64,000 bases of DNA from Bog-532 sp963742865 (GCA_963742865.1 CAVUNW010000024.1:62001-126000); one strand, 5' to 3'. Shown: positions 10,283-19,793, numbered from the stretch's first letter. Notes: generated by a model from the letters alone, not told the origin. Program-made: numbers and translations.

Positions 10283-11921
10283 GTGAGCGAGTCAGTGACG
10301 TCAGGCCAGGGCGCCAGCGGTCCCGCACCAGCCAATCCTGCGGCCCTCCCGGACCAGCAGGTGGAGGAGAACCCGCTGCGGGATCCGCGTGACCGGCGTA
10401 TCCCCCGCGTGGCCGGCCCGTGTGTGCTGGTCATGTTCGGCGTGACCGGCGACCTGGCGCGCAAGAAACTGCTGCCCGCGATCTACGACCTGGCCAACCG
10501 GGGACTGCTGCCGCCGGGCTTCTCCCTGGTCGGCTTCGCCCGGCGGGACTGGGAGGACGAGGACTTCGCCCAGCTCACCTACGAGGCGGTCAAGCAGCAC
10601 GCCCGGACCCCGTTCCGGGACACGGTTCTGGCAGCAGGTCAGCGAGGGCATCCGGTTCGTCCAGGGCGAGTTCGACGACGACGAAGCGTTCGACAAGCTG
10701 GCCGAGACCGTCCGCACCCTGGACGCCGAGCGGAGCACCGGCGGGAACTACGCGTTCTACCTGTCGATCCCGCCCAGGGCGTTCCCGGTCGTGGTGCAGC
10801 AGCTCAAGCGGTCCGGGCTGTCCGATCCGAACGCCTACACCCCGCCCCAGGGCTGGCCGCCATGGGCAACCCGCCGCCCATGGCGGCGGGTCGTCATCGA
10901 GAAGCCGTTCGGCCACGACCTGAAGAGCGCGCGCGAGCTGAACGACATCCTGGCCGCGGTCTTCCCGGCCGAGTCGGTCTTCCGCATCGACCATTACCTG
11001 GGCAAGGAAACCGTCCAGAACATCCTGGCCTTGCGGTTTGCCAACACGATGTACGAGCCGATCTGGAGCCGCGGGTACGTCGACCATGTGCAGATCACGA
11101 TGGCCGAGGACATCGGCATCGGCGGCCGGGCCGGCTACTACGACGGGATCGGCGCCGCCCGCGACGTGATCCAGAACCACCTGCTGCAGTTGCTGGCGCT
11201 GACCGCGATGGAGGAGCCGGTCGCGTTCGACGCCGATTCGCTGCGGGCGGAGAAGGAGAAGGTGCTGTCGGCCGTCCGGCTGCCGGCGGACCTGGCCACC
11301 GGCACCGCCCGCGGCCAGTACACGGCCGGCTGGCAAGGCGGCCAGGAGGTGCGCGGTTTCCTGGAGGAAGACGGTATCCCGCCCGACTCCCGCACCGAGA
11401 CCTACGCCGCCGTGCGGCTGGGCGTGGGCACCCGGCGGTGGGCCGGCGTGCCGTTCTACCTGCGGGCCGGGAAACGGCTGCCGCGCCGGATGACGGAGAT
11501 CGCGCTGATGTTCCAGCGCGCGCCGCACCTGCCGTTCTCCGCGACCGACACCAAGGAACTCGGGCAGAACGCGCTGGTGATCCGGGTCCAGCCGGACGAG
11601 GGCGTGACCGTGCGGTTCGGTTCCAAGGTGCCCGGCTCGGCCATGGAAGTCCGCGACGTGAACATGGACTTCGCCTACGGGGAGTCCTTCACCGAATCCA
11701 GCCCCGAGGCCTACGAGCGGCTGCTGCTGGACGTGCTCATCGGCGACCCGCCGCTGTTCCCGCGGCAGGAAGAGGTCGAGCTGTCCTGGCGCATCCTCGA
11801 CCCGATCGAGGACTTCTGGGCCGAGTACACCAAGCCCGACCCGTACCCGGCGGGCACCTCCGGGCCGGCCTCCGCGGACGCGCTGATGGCCCGCGACGGC
11901 CGTGCCTGGCGACGGCTCTAG
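10283..11921 (+). pseudogene. zwf: Glucose-6-phosphate dehydrogenase, single-base frameshift
   Basis: NADP-dependent first step of the oxidative pentose phosphate pathway. The GTG at 10283 has a GGGAG ribosome site. The N-terminal part carries the nucleotide-binding GVTGDLARKKLLPA. After about 10625 the protein continues one base later; an extra T at 10626-10627 (cacggttctgg) is the cause, and deleting it gives TPFRDTVWQQVSEG. The remainder holds the catalytic RIDHYLGKE, VVIEKPFGHDL and the C-terminal DPIEDFWAEYTKP. Corrected length is about 545 residues. A ~15-residue stretch before VVIEKPFG (TPPQGWPPWATRRPW) seems extra relative to family members and contains an inverted repeat. Loss of zwf in an otherwise intact operon is unlikely, so I suspect sequence error. 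Confidence 0.9.
10856..10887. repeat. 12-bp perfect inverted repeat inside zwf
   Basis: GCCGCCATGGGC (10856-10867) is followed after 8 nt by its exact complement (10876-10887). It encodes most of the extra segment just before the conserved VVIEKPFGHD motif. Confidence 0.7.
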
Positions 11922-11935
11922 CGAAGGGTTCGACG

Positions 11936-13048
11936 ATGACGATCGACCTGACGGACACCAGCACGGGCGCGATCTACGAGGCCATGACCGAGGCCCGCCG
12001 CCGCCTTGGCGGCGCCGCTCTGGGCATGGTGCTCACACTGATCGTGGAGACCAACGAGGCCGCGCAGTACGACGCGATGCGCTCGGCGAACCAGGCGGCA
12101 CGCGAGCATCCGTGCCGCGTGCTGGGCGTGATCACCCGGCGCCCGAACGCCGAGTCGCGCCTGGACGCGGAGATCCGGGTCGGGGAAACGGGCCCCGGGG
12201 AGACGATCCTGCTGCGGATGTACGGCCCGGTCGGCCAGCACGCCGACTCCGTGCTCGCGCCGCTGCTCGTGCCGGACGTGCCCGTGGTCACCTGGTGGCC
12301 CGGGCAGGCGCCGGAGGTGCCATCGCAGAGCCCGCTCGGCGTGCTGGCCCAGCGGCGGGTGACCGACTCCGCGGCCGGGGAGGCTGTCCAGGGCGTGCTG
12401 GCCAGGCTGGCCGAGTCGTACAAGCCCGGGGACTCCGACTTCGCCTGGACCCGGATCACCCCGTGGCGCACGCTGCTCGCGGCCACGTTCGACGTGCCGC
12501 ACCCGCCCGTCAGGCGCGGGGAGGTGCTCGCCGAGCAGGAGAACCCGAGCGGCGACGTCCTGGCCGCCTGGCTCTCGGTACGGCTGGGCGTCCCGGTGCG
12601 GCGGGCCGTTTCCGGGGGCCCGGGCATCACCGACGTCCGGTTCGAGACCGACAACGGCCAGATCGCCATTTCCCGCCACGACGGCCGGACCGCCACCTTG
12701 TCCAAGACCGGTGAGCCGGACCGGCGGGTCGCCCTGCACCGCCGTGACCAGGCCGAGCTGCTGGCCGAGGAACTGCGCCGGCTCGACCCCGACGACGTAT
12801 ACGCGGAGTCGCTGGCCTGGCTGTTCAGCGACGCGCGCACCGACGAGGACCCCGGCCACGACACGTTCACGCTGACCGGCGCGGCCACTCCGATCGGGGC
12901 GGCCTACAGCCCCGAGCAGCGGCTGGCGCAGTCGGTCGAACAGAACGCGCCGGAACCAGGCTTGGTCGACGCGTCCGCCACGGCCGCCATGGACGCCAAC
13001 GAGGGCCAGACGGGCGCGGAAGCCGAGCAGGAGATCGCGGGCCAATGA
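11936..13048 (+). CDS. opcA: Glucose-6-phosphate dehydrogenase assembly protein OpcA
   Basis: Actinobacterial partner needed for assembly or activity of glucose-6-phosphate dehydrogenase. 370 residues from the ATG at 11936, 14 nt after the zwf stop. Family features: MTIDLTDTSTGAIYEAMTEAR at the start, the central VPVVTWWPG segment and ITPWRTLLAATFD. The C-terminal ~45 residues are acidic, Ala/Glu-rich and probably variable. Because zwf is shifted by one base, opcA lies in the frame that the zwf N-terminus would read, which makes a spurious long open frame across both genes. Stop overlaps pgl in ATGA. Confidence 0.95.
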   Translation: MTIDLTDTSTGAIYEAMTEARRRLGGAALGMVLTLIVETNEAAQYDAMRSANQAAREHPCRVLGVITRRPNAESRLDAEIRVGETGPGETILLRMYGPVGQHADSVLAPLLVPDVPVVTWWPGQAPEVPSQSPLGVLAQRRVTDSAAGEAVQGVLARLAESYKPGDSDFAWTRITPWRTLLAATFDVPHPPVRRGEVLAEQENPSGDVLAAWLSVRLGVPVRRAVSGGPGITDVRFETDNGQIAISRHDGRTATLSKTGEPDRRVALHRRDQAELLAEELRRLDPDDVYAESLAWLFSDARTDEDPGHDTFTLTGAATPIGAAYSPEQRLAQSVEQNAPEPGLVDASATAAMDANEGQTGAEAEQEIAGQ

Positions 13049-13824
13049 GCGCCCCGGAGGTCATCGTCCACCGCGACGCCCCGCTGCTGGCCAAGGCGGT
13101 CGCGGCGCGGCTCGTCACCCGCCTGGTGGACGCGGCCGCGGCCCGGGGTACCGCCTCACTGGTGCTCACCGGCGGCGGGATCGGCACCGCGGTGCTCAGC
13201 GAGCTCGCGGCGGCCCCCGCGCGTGATGCCATCGACTGGCGGCACGTGGACATCTGGTGGGGAGACGAGCGATTCCGGCCGTCCGGGGACAAGGAACGGA
13301 ACGAGACCGGGGCGCGCGAGGCCCTGCTCGATCACGTCGACGTCGATCCGGCGCGGGTTCACCCCATGCCGCCGTCCGGCGGCCCGGACGGCGACGACCC
13401 GGAGGCGGCGGCCGCGCGCTACGCGACGTGGCTGCGCGAGGCGACCCGGCCGGAGGATCACGGCCCGGTGCCGTCGTTCGATGTCCTGCTGCTGGGCATC
13501 GGCCCGGAGGGCCACATCGCGTCGCTGTTCCCGGGGATGCCGGCGCTGTACGACGACCGGCCGGTGGTCGCGGTCCGCGGGGCGCCGAAACCGCCGCCCA
13601 CCCGGCTGACGATGACGCTGCCGTCGATCAACGCCGCCAAGGAGGTCTGGCTCCTGGCCGCTGGGCAGGAGAAGGCCGGCGCGGTCGCCCTGGCGCTGTC
13701 CGACGCGGGCCCGGTGCAGGTCCCGGCCGCGGGTGCGCGCGGGCGGCAGCGCACGCTGTTCCTGCTCGACGCGGAGGCGGCCAGCCAGGTGCCACAGGGC
13801 ATGGGGCGGCCCGCCGATCACTGA
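13045..13824 (+). CDS. pgl: 6-phosphogluconolactonase
   Basis: Hydrolyses 6-phosphogluconolactone, the product of Zwf. 259 residues, DevB/NagB-like fold. Visible signatures: LTGGGIGTAVLSELA (phosphate-binding loop), DIWWGDERFRP and LLGIGPEGHIASLFPG. The ATG overlaps the opcA stop by four bases, so this is the last gene of the operon. Convergent with the glycosyltransferase gene, leaving only 16 bp between stops. Confidence 0.95.
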   Translation: MSAPEVIVHRDAPLLAKAVAARLVTRLVDAAAARGTASLVLTGGGIGTAVLSELAAAPARDAIDWRHVDIWWGDERFRPSGDKERNETGAREALLDHVDVDPARVHPMPPSGGPDGDDPEAAAARYATWLREATRPEDHGPVPSFDVLLLGIGPEGHIASLFPGMPALYDDRPVVAVRGAPKPPPTRLTMTLPSINAAKEVWLLAAGQEKAGAVALALSDAGPVQVPAAGARGRQRTLFLLDAEAASQVPQGMGRPADH

Positions 13825-13840
13825 GCCGCCGGCCGCTGGT

Positions 13841-15535
13841 TCAGTCTGTGCCGGTCAAGTCTGTGCTGGTCAAGTCTGTGCTGGTCAAGTCTGTGTTTCT
13901 TCTGTGCTCGGTCAAGTCTGTGCTGGTCAAGTCTGCGGGCGCCTCGGCCGCCCGGGCCGCCTTCCGTGAGGTACGCGGCTCGCGGCTCGCGGCCAGCCCG
14001 GCGGCGAGGCAGGCCACCGGGACGGCCGCGAGCACATACCGGTAGCTGAAACCGGCCGTCATCGGCGGCAGGATGAGCAGCAGCGCGGCCGTGGCCCACG
14101 GCAGCAGGGCCAGGCCGCCCCACCGCCGCCAGCGCGCGATGATGCCGGCCGCGCCGAGCAGCAGGATGATCCCCAGCATCGTGCCCCGGAGGTAGAACAC
14201 CTTCTGGTAGGCCTGGATGAAGCTGGAGTATGGCTTGGTGACCGTGGGCTGGCCCAGGCTCGGGCCGCCGTAACGCAGCAGCGCCGACTTGTCCTCCGGG
14301 TAGTACATCACCCACCACAGCGTCTTATTGGCCGTGACTGGCGTCTCCACCGGCTCGAACTGGAAGGACGGCCCGGAGCCGGTCAGGTCCGACTGGGTGC
14401 GGTTCCAGCTGAACGTGTGCACGGCGTCCCGCGCCACGGCCTCGGCGTACGCCAGCGGCTGGGACTCGATGGCGGCCCGGGCGAACTTGCCCGCCATGCT
14501 GTCGGCGGCCGATGAGAACTGGTTCCCGTGGCTCACCTTGTACAGCGGCGTGTTGATCGACCACAGATATTCCTGCGAGTTTGGCCGCTGCGCGGGCGGC
14601 GTGGGGTCGCACAGGACCTTCAGGTTCGCCGGCAGGGTCATCTTGGAGCATTCGGCGAAGGTGCTCACCCGGCTGTAGAGGAAGGTGCCGCTGGAGGTGT
14701 CGAGCGCGTACTGCCCGTAAAAGCCGTGGTACCAGAACATGTAGCCGACGATCGGCAGAACGCCCGCGACCAGCAGCACCGCCGTCCGCTTCCAGTCGAC
14801 CCGGCGCAGCAGCAGGCCGACGACCAGGACGACCAGGAGCGGCTCCCCCACCGTCCGGACGATGGCCGCGTAGCCGATCATCAGGCCCGCGACCGCACAC
14901 AGCAGGAACGGCGGCCGGTCGGACCAGCACAGCGCGGCCAGGGCCACGGTGACGAGGAAGATGAACAGCACGTCGGACATGACCACATGCTCGATCTGCA
15001 TCTCGTACACGTCGAACAGCGCGGGCAGGGCGGGCAGCGTCGCTCCCCACCACGGCAGCCCGCGCCGCCGCAGGACCGCGTAGATGGCGGCCCCTATGGC
15101 CAGGCCCATGAGGGCCTGCAGGGCAGCGATCAGGGTGAGGTTGTGGAAGGGCAGCAGAATATAGAGGAAGAGCGGATAGCCGTCCGACCGGACAACATCA
15201 GGTGCCTTCGCGACCGCATCGGCGATGTAGTTGTAGGAGTCGCTGTACCAGAGGATGGGCGGGTAGCCGAGCATGACCACGCCGCGCAGGGCCGCGGCCA
15301 GCCCGAGCACGATGACGAAGGGCCAGTGGTCGCTCAGCAGCGGGCCGGCCCCGCGGCGGGCCCGTTTGGTGGCCTGGCCGGTTTCCGGGGCGGCCGCGGC
15401 GCTCGCTGACGCGGCGCCATCCGGCCCGGCGGGCTCGGCGTGCCCGGTAGCCTCCGTGTGACCTGCGCCTGCATCCTGGGAAGCCGTATCCGCCGACGTG
15501 CCCGCGCCACCCGTGCGTTCGCCTTCAGCGGTCAC
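13841..15535 (-). CDS. Polytopic membrane glycosyltransferase, GT39/PMT_2-like
   Basis: About 564 residues from the GTG at 15535 (MTAEGERTGG), which has gggaga about 14 nt upstream; an in-frame ATG at 15634 would add 33 Arg/Cys-rich residues. A disordered Ala/Gly/Glu-rich N-terminus of ~70 residues precedes roughly ten membrane helices. LWYSDSYNYIADA after helix 1 resembles the acidic catalytic loop of lipid-linked mannosyl or arabinosyl transferases; an extracytoplasmic domain around residues 290-440 carries several Cys and Asn-X-Thr sites. The C-terminal tail is a pentapeptide repeat DLTST encoded by 15-bp tandem units. Acceptor and donor are not known from the sequence. Confidence 0.78.
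   Translation of the reverse strand: MTAEGERTGGAGTSADTASQDAGAGHTEATGHAEPAGPDGAASASAAAAPETGQATKRARRGAGPLLSDHWPFVIVLGLAAALRGVVMLGYPPILWYSDSYNYIADAVAKAPDVVRSDGYPLFLYILLPFHNLTLIAALQALMGLAIGAAIYAVLRRRGLPWWGATLPALPALFDVYEMQIEHVVMSDVLFIFLVTVALAALCWSDRPPFLLCAVAGLMIGYAAIVRTVGEPLLVVLVVGLLLRRVDWKRTAVLLVAGVLPIVGYMFWYHGFYGQYALDTSSGTFLYSRVSTFAECSKMTLPANLKVLCDPTPPAQRPNSQEYLWSINTPLYKVSHGNQFSSAADSMAGKFARAAIESQPLAYAEAVARDAVHTFSWNRTQSDLTGSGPSFQFEPVETPVTANKTLWWVMYYPEDKSALLRYGGPSLGQPTVTKPYSSFIQAYQKVFYLRGTMLGIILLLGAAGIIARWRRWGGLALLPWATAALLLILPPMTAGFSYRYVLAAVPVACLAAGLAASREPRTSRKAARAAEAPADLTSTDLTEHRRNTDLTSTDLTSTDLTGTD
13853..13939. repeat. 15-bp tandem repeat at the 3' end of the glycosyltransferase
   Basis: Five copies of ggtcaagtctgtgct or near variants: 13853, 13868, 13883, 13910 and 13925, with a 12-bp interruption after the third. 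On the minus strand they encode DLTST units just before the stop codon. Confidence 0.85.
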
Positions 15536-15742
15536 ATCAGCCAACAGGTCTCCCGATTTCCTCGCCACTGAGCTAGCTAAACGCTGAGCTACGCAACGTC
15601 GCGCACCGCACGCCCTCCCGCAAGCCCTGGGCAATGGTCGGTCCAGACATCGACGGTACTAGATTTCACGGCTGGTGGCCGCCGCACGTTCGATTCTCGG
15701 GGATTGTCCGGCCGGTGCGGGGCATTGCCGCCCGGCGCGCCG

Positions 15743-16198
15743 CTAGATGATGTCGTCGGCGCGCCGCGACGGGCCCGGCCCGCGGTCCCGTGGCGGGTGC
15801 CTGCGCCGCCAGCCAGCCATCCGCACCGACAGCAGGCACAGCAGCACGATGGGGATAACCACGGCCGACGCGTGCGCGGCCGCCGCGACGACCAGCCAGA
15901 CCAGAGCGATCGGCAGCAGCGGGATGAACGGCGGCCGCCGGGACTGGTACTGCAGCGGAGCGTCGACCATCTCGGGCTTCGGCGCCGGCATCTTCAGGTC
16001 GGCGCCCAGGACAGGCTCGGCGGGCAGGTCGGACGTCAGCTCGCGAAGGTCACCCCAGGTCCTGGCCGCATACGCGGCCGTCGTCCGCTCGTCGAACTCG
16101 TCCAGGTTCAGACGGCCGGCCGTGTAGGCATCGCGGAGCACCTCTACCGCGCTTTCCCGGTCGTGGTCGGAAGCGCGAATCACGCCGTCAGATGTCAT
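15743..16198 (-). CDS. DUF1707 domain membrane protein
   Basis: 151 residues. The first ~60 residues are the DUF1707 domain, recognisable from IRASDHDRESAVEVLRDAY and AGRLNLDEFDERTTAAYAAR; it is a SHOCT-like helical module of unknown role found throughout actinobacteria. Residues about 92-122 form one or two membrane helices and the tail is Arg-rich. The ATG at 16198 is the only sensible start. It is transcribed in the same direction as the glycosyltransferase but 200 bp upstream, so co-transcription is uncertain. Confidence 0.85.
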   Translation of the reverse strand: MTSDGVIRASDHDRESAVEVLRDAYTAGRLNLDEFDERTTAAYAARTWGDLRELTSDLPAEPVLGADLKMPAPKPEMVDAPLQYQSRRPPFIPLLPIALVWLVVAAAAHASAVVIPIVLLCLLSVRMAGWRRRHPPRDRGPGPSRRADDII

Positions 16199-16341
16199 AT
16201 CCGGGCCTTCCCGTGGCCTAGCCCTCGTAACAGTTCAGCATACTCGCTGCCCCGGTGAGCGTCAGTGCGCGCCGTCCCCGGCGCGGCCGCCGATTCCGCC
16301 GCTCCCGGTGGCGTTTCCGCGGGTTTGGCTAGGATCGCGCC

Positions 16342-16545
16342 ATGCCACCCGTTGCGCGGTTCCGCGCGTCCGAGGGACATCTCGTTATCTGCGGCGACGA
16401 TAAGCTCGCCTACCGCGTCGCCCAGGAGCTCACCACCCGGTACCGCGAGCGCGTGACGGTCATCCTGCCCTCCAAGCGCCATGGTCACGGGCCGGACATC
16501 GACCGGCTGCCCGGCGTCCGGATTATCCCGAATGCGGCCAGTTGA
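16342..16545 (+). pseudogene. N-terminal fragment of a TrkA-N (RCK) NAD-binding protein
   Basis: 67 residues from the ATG at 16342. HLVICGDDKLAYRVAQELTTRY is the start of a Rossmann-type RCK domain as in potassium-channel regulatory proteins. The reading frame ends in TGA shortly after RLPGVRIIPNAA, where homologues continue for several hundred residues. The C-terminal piece of the same kind of protein appears on the same strand beyond the insertion element at 18467, so the two are taken as remnants of one interrupted gene from which the middle has been lost. Confidence 0.75.
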
Positions 16546-16599
16546 CGTGTGATCTTGTGCCTGAGCAGCGGATATGATGAGCCGACACGCCGAATGTGT

Positions 16600-18470
16600 A
16601 GACACTAGAATAGTTGAGTTACCTGGCCCGCCCGTGCGAGAATAGCCATGTGACACGCAAGGCAGGCGCGATGCACGTGGAAACCTCCCGTAGCCATCAG
16701 ATGCTGAAGGACGGGACGGTGGCGGACCTACGAGCGGCACCTGCTGCGCCGCTCGTTCCGGGACGGCGGCAAGGTCCGCAAGGAGACCCTGGCGAACCTG
16801 TCGCACCTGCCGCCGGAGGCGATCGCCGCGGTCCGCGCGGTGCTGGCCGGCCAGGCGCTCAGCGACGCGGACGCCGCGTTCGAGGTCACCCGGTCGCTGC
16901 CGCACGGGCACGCCGCCGCCGTGCACGCGATGGCCCGCAAGCTCGGCTTCCCGGCCCTGCTCGGCCCGCCCGGCCCGCAGCGGGACCTGGCCTACGCGCT
17001 GATCATCTCCCGGGTCCTCCGCCCGGCCTCCAAGCTGTCCACCGCCGGCTGGTGGGACGACGTGACCCTCGGCCCGGACCTGGGCGTGGCCGGGCGCGTC
17101 CACCGATGAGATCTACGCGGCGATGGACTGGCTGGTCTCCCGCCAGGACGACATCGAGAAGCAGCTGGCGGCCCGGCACCTGCACCAGGGCGGCATCGCC
17201 ATGTTCGACCTGTCCAGCTCGTGGATGGAGGGCACGCATTGCGAGCTGGCCGCGTTCGGGTACTCCCGGGACGGCAAGCGCGGCAAGCCGCAGATCGAGT
17301 ACGGGCTGCTCACCGGCACGGACGGCCTGCCGGTCGCGGTGCGGGTGTTCCCCGGCAGCACCGCCGACCCGAAAGCCTTCCCCGAGGTCGTGCACGGCGG
17401 TCCGGGCACACGTTCGCCCTGGAGCAAGATGATCATGGTCGGGGACCGGGGCATGATCACCACCGCCCGGATCAAGGACCAGCGGGAACTGGAGGGGATG
17501 GCGTGGATCACCTGCCTGCGCCACCCCGCGATCAAGAAGCTCATGGCCGATGGCGGCCCGCTGCAGCTGTCCCTGTTCGATGAGCAGGACCTGGCCGAGA
17601 TCACCTCGCCGGATTTCCCCGGCGAGCGGCTGATCGCCTGCCGCAACCCGTTCGCGGCCGCCAAGCGCGCCCGCACCCGCGGCGAGCTGCTGGCCGCCAC
17701 CGAGGCCGCCCTTGAGAACGATCGCCGCCCGGGCCGCCGCCGGGCGGATCAAGGACCCGGACAAGATCGGCGTCGCGGCCGGGAAGATCATCAACAAACG
17801 GAAGGTCGCCAAGCACTTCATCCTCGACATCGGCGAAGGCCGGATCACCTGGCGCAGCGACCAGGCCAGCCATCGACGCCGAGGCCGCCACCGACGGGAT
17901 CTACGTCATCCGCACCCCCGTCCCCGCAGAAACCCTGGACGCCGCCGGAACCGTGGCCGCCTACAAGGACCTCGCACGCCTCGAACGCGACTTCCGGCAC
18001 CTCAAGGCCGACGACCTGGACCTGCGCCCCATCTGCCACCGGCTGGAAGACCGCGTCAAAGCCCACGTGCTGATCTGCATGCTCGCCTGCTACCTGATCT
18101 GGCACCTGCGCCAGGCCTGGGCGCCCGCTGACCTTCACCGACGAGCACCCGCCCGGCCCGCGGCAACCCCGTCGCCCCCGCCCGCCGCTCCGCGGCGGCC
18201 GCCGCCAAGGCCGCCCGCAAGACCGGCCCCGGAAACCAGCCCATCCGCAGCTTCCGCGACCTGATCGACCACCTCGCCACCCTGGCCCGCGACACCATCA
18301 CCGTCGCCGGCCAGCCCGTCGACAAGCTCGCCAGCCCGACCCCCGACCAGCGCCGCGCCTTCGACCTGATCGGCGCGCCTATACCCCTCACCCTCAAGTA
18401 GACACCAGCCATCCCCGTCAGAGCATAAAATCCCAGGTCAGCGGAATGAAAGCACCCTAAGCCAGTGTCT
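16600..18470 (+). mobile_element. IS1634-like insertion sequence, degraded
   Basis: A ~1.87 kb segment carrying one transposase gene and separating two fragments of a TrkA-type gene. Proposed ends are AGACACT (16600-16606) and its complement AGTGTCT (18464-18470); no matching target duplication was found immediately outside. Length fits IS1634-group elements. Boundaries are tentative because the terminal match is only 7 bp. Confidence 0.65.
16671..18401 (+). pseudogene. IS1634-family transposase, multiple frameshifts
   Basis: The protein can be followed across all three frames: start at ATG 16671, shift near 16720-16729 into RHLLRRSFRDGGKVRKETL, shift near 17090 into TDEIYAAMDWLVSRQDD, shift near 17715 into GRIKDPDKIGVAAGKI, shift near 17870 into the segment with LERDFRHLKADDLDLRP, and a last shift near 18130 into the C-terminus ending at TAG 18401. 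DDE-type landmarks are MFDLSSSWMEG (first Asp), MIMVGDRGMIT (second Asp) and the late LERDF Glu. At least five shifts in one gene suggest true decay, unlike the single shifts elsewhere. Confidence 0.85.
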
Positions 18471-18796
18471 CCTATCTGGCGGCCCCGGCGTTCGCCGCGG
18501 CGATGCTCGAGCATCAGGTGCTGCGGACCATTCCGGTCGGGCGGCATGTCCTGCTCATCGCGGAGGTCCACGTGGAAGCCGACACCGAGCTGGCCGACAG
18601 ACTGGTGCAGGACGCGGAGCGGCCGGGCGGGACGCACGTGCTGGCCGTGCGCCGCCACGGCACGGATTTGTTCGACTGGTCCCTGAACCGGAATTATCAG
18701 CTCAGACCGCACGATCGGCTGCTCGTGCTGGCCACCCGGGCGGGGCTGGGCGAGACGCTGGCCCGGAACCGCAGGCCCGCTCCCTTAACCGTTTAA
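18467..18796 (+). pseudogene. C-terminal fragment of the interrupted TrkA/RCK protein
   Basis: Open frame with no start of its own: VSYLAAPAFAAAMLEHQVL leads into a TrkA-C-like domain (HVLLIAEVHVEADTELADRL, LRPHDRLLVLATRAGL) and ends at 18796. The domain pair RCK-N then RCK-C is that of NAD-binding potassium-transport regulators. It begins exactly at the proposed right end of the insertion sequence. A GTG at 18465 or ATG at 18503 could permit translation of a short product, but nothing shows it is made. Confidence 0.7.
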
Positions 18797-18865
18797 CGAC
18801 ACGCGGAAAACACCAGGTCTGGGTATACCGGACCGGGGGTCCAGAGCGTTACGCTCGGTGCAGAT

Positions 18866-18893
18866 CACATCTGGTTCTCTTGTTCCGGATGTG
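18866..18893. promoter_or_regulatory. Inverted repeat upstream of the acetate-type transporter
   Basis: CACATCTGG and CCGGATGTG are near-perfect complements (8 of 9) separated by 10 nt, about 78 nt before the transporter start. Spacing fits a dimeric repressor or activator site, but no regulator gene is adjacent. Confidence 0.35.
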
Positions 18894-18970
18894 GTTCATA
18901 AAGGGACACGGCGTGGCTGACTCGCGCGCGGCGTGAGGCAGGGCACGCCTTCCTTCATAGGAGGATCACC

Positions 18971-19624
18971 GTGAGCGTCAACGACGATCGCATCACCGCG
19001 GCGGAAACGCCCACCGCCGAGGCAGCGTCACCTATCGCCGACCCGGCCCCCCTCGGCCTGGCCGCTTTTGCTCTCACCACCTTTTTGCTGTCCGCGGCCA
19101 ACGCGGGCTGGATGACCAAGGCGACGACAGATGCCTGGCTGGGGTACGCCCTGGCCTACGGCGGCGTCGTCCAGTTGCTGGCCGCCATGTGGGAATTCCG
19201 CAACAAAAATGTCTTCGGCACCACCATATTCGGCAGCTACGGCGGCTTCTGGATCGGCCTCGGGCTGTGGGTCCTTCTGGTCGCGCGTAACGCGCCTGCG
19301 GCTCCTGCACTCAGGGCTGCTTACGCGGCGCAAACCGTCAAGGACCTCGGCTGGATCCTGCTGGGGTTCGCCATCTTCAACACCTACATGCTGCTGATCA
19401 GCACCGAGACCAACCTCGCCATCTTCTCAACGTTGCTCCTCCTGGAGGCCACCGAGATCATCCTGTTCATCGGCTTCTTCACGGCTAACACGAACACGAT
19501 CAAGGCCGGCGGTTACGTCGGCGTCGTCACCGCGGTTTTCGCCTGGTACACGTCGGCGGCTGGCGTGGCCAACGGCCTTGGGGGCCGGCTTCGCCTCCCG
19601 GTCGGCAGGCCCCTCATCAGCTGA
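18971..19624 (+). CDS. GPR1/FUN34/YaaH (SatP) family acetate-succinate transporter
   Basis: 217 residues, GTG start at 18971 with a strong taggagg site. After a ~30-residue polar N-terminus come six hydrophobic helices. The family signature is partly visible in APLGLAAFALTTFLLSAANAG, and FGTTIFGSYGGFWIGLG matches the second conserved segment. Members carry acetate, succinate or ammonium-linked fluxes across the cytoplasmic membrane. Alone in its transcription unit, with an inverted repeat upstream and a strong hairpin downstream. Confidence 0.9.
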   Translation: MSVNDDRITAAETPTAEAASPIADPAPLGLAAFALTTFLLSAANAGWMTKATTDAWLGYALAYGGVVQLLAAMWEFRNKNVFGTTIFGSYGGFWIGLGLWVLLVARNAPAAPALRAAYAAQTVKDLGWILLGFAIFNTYMLLISTETNLAIFSTLLLLEATEIILFIGFFTANTNTIKAGGYVGVVTAVFAWYTSAAGVANGLGGRLRLPVGRPLIS

Positions 19625-19639
19625 CCCGTTCAGTGCCGT

Positions 19640-19675
19640 GAGCGGCCCCGGGGACACCGGTCTCCGGGGCCGCTC
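19640..19675 (+). terminator. Strong stem-loop after the SatP-family gene
   Basis: GAGCGGCCCCGG pairs perfectly with CCGGGGCCGCTC over a 12-nt loop, beginning 16 nt after the stop codon. No T-run. Confidence 0.7.
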
Positions 19676-19793
19676 GCGTATCCGGGGCCGGGCTGGGTCT
19701 CTCCCGCGGTGCCCGTACCCTCCCTTTACCGCGAGGCCGATACCGTAGGCGGGACAGTTCGCGCCCCGTGGGTACGAAGGAGGGAAGCAGGGG

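Noticed and set aside
10283..13048. 921-residue Zwf-OpcA fusion frame
   Set aside because: Produced by the zwf frameshift; most of its middle has no family similarity, and opcA has its own ATG at 11936.
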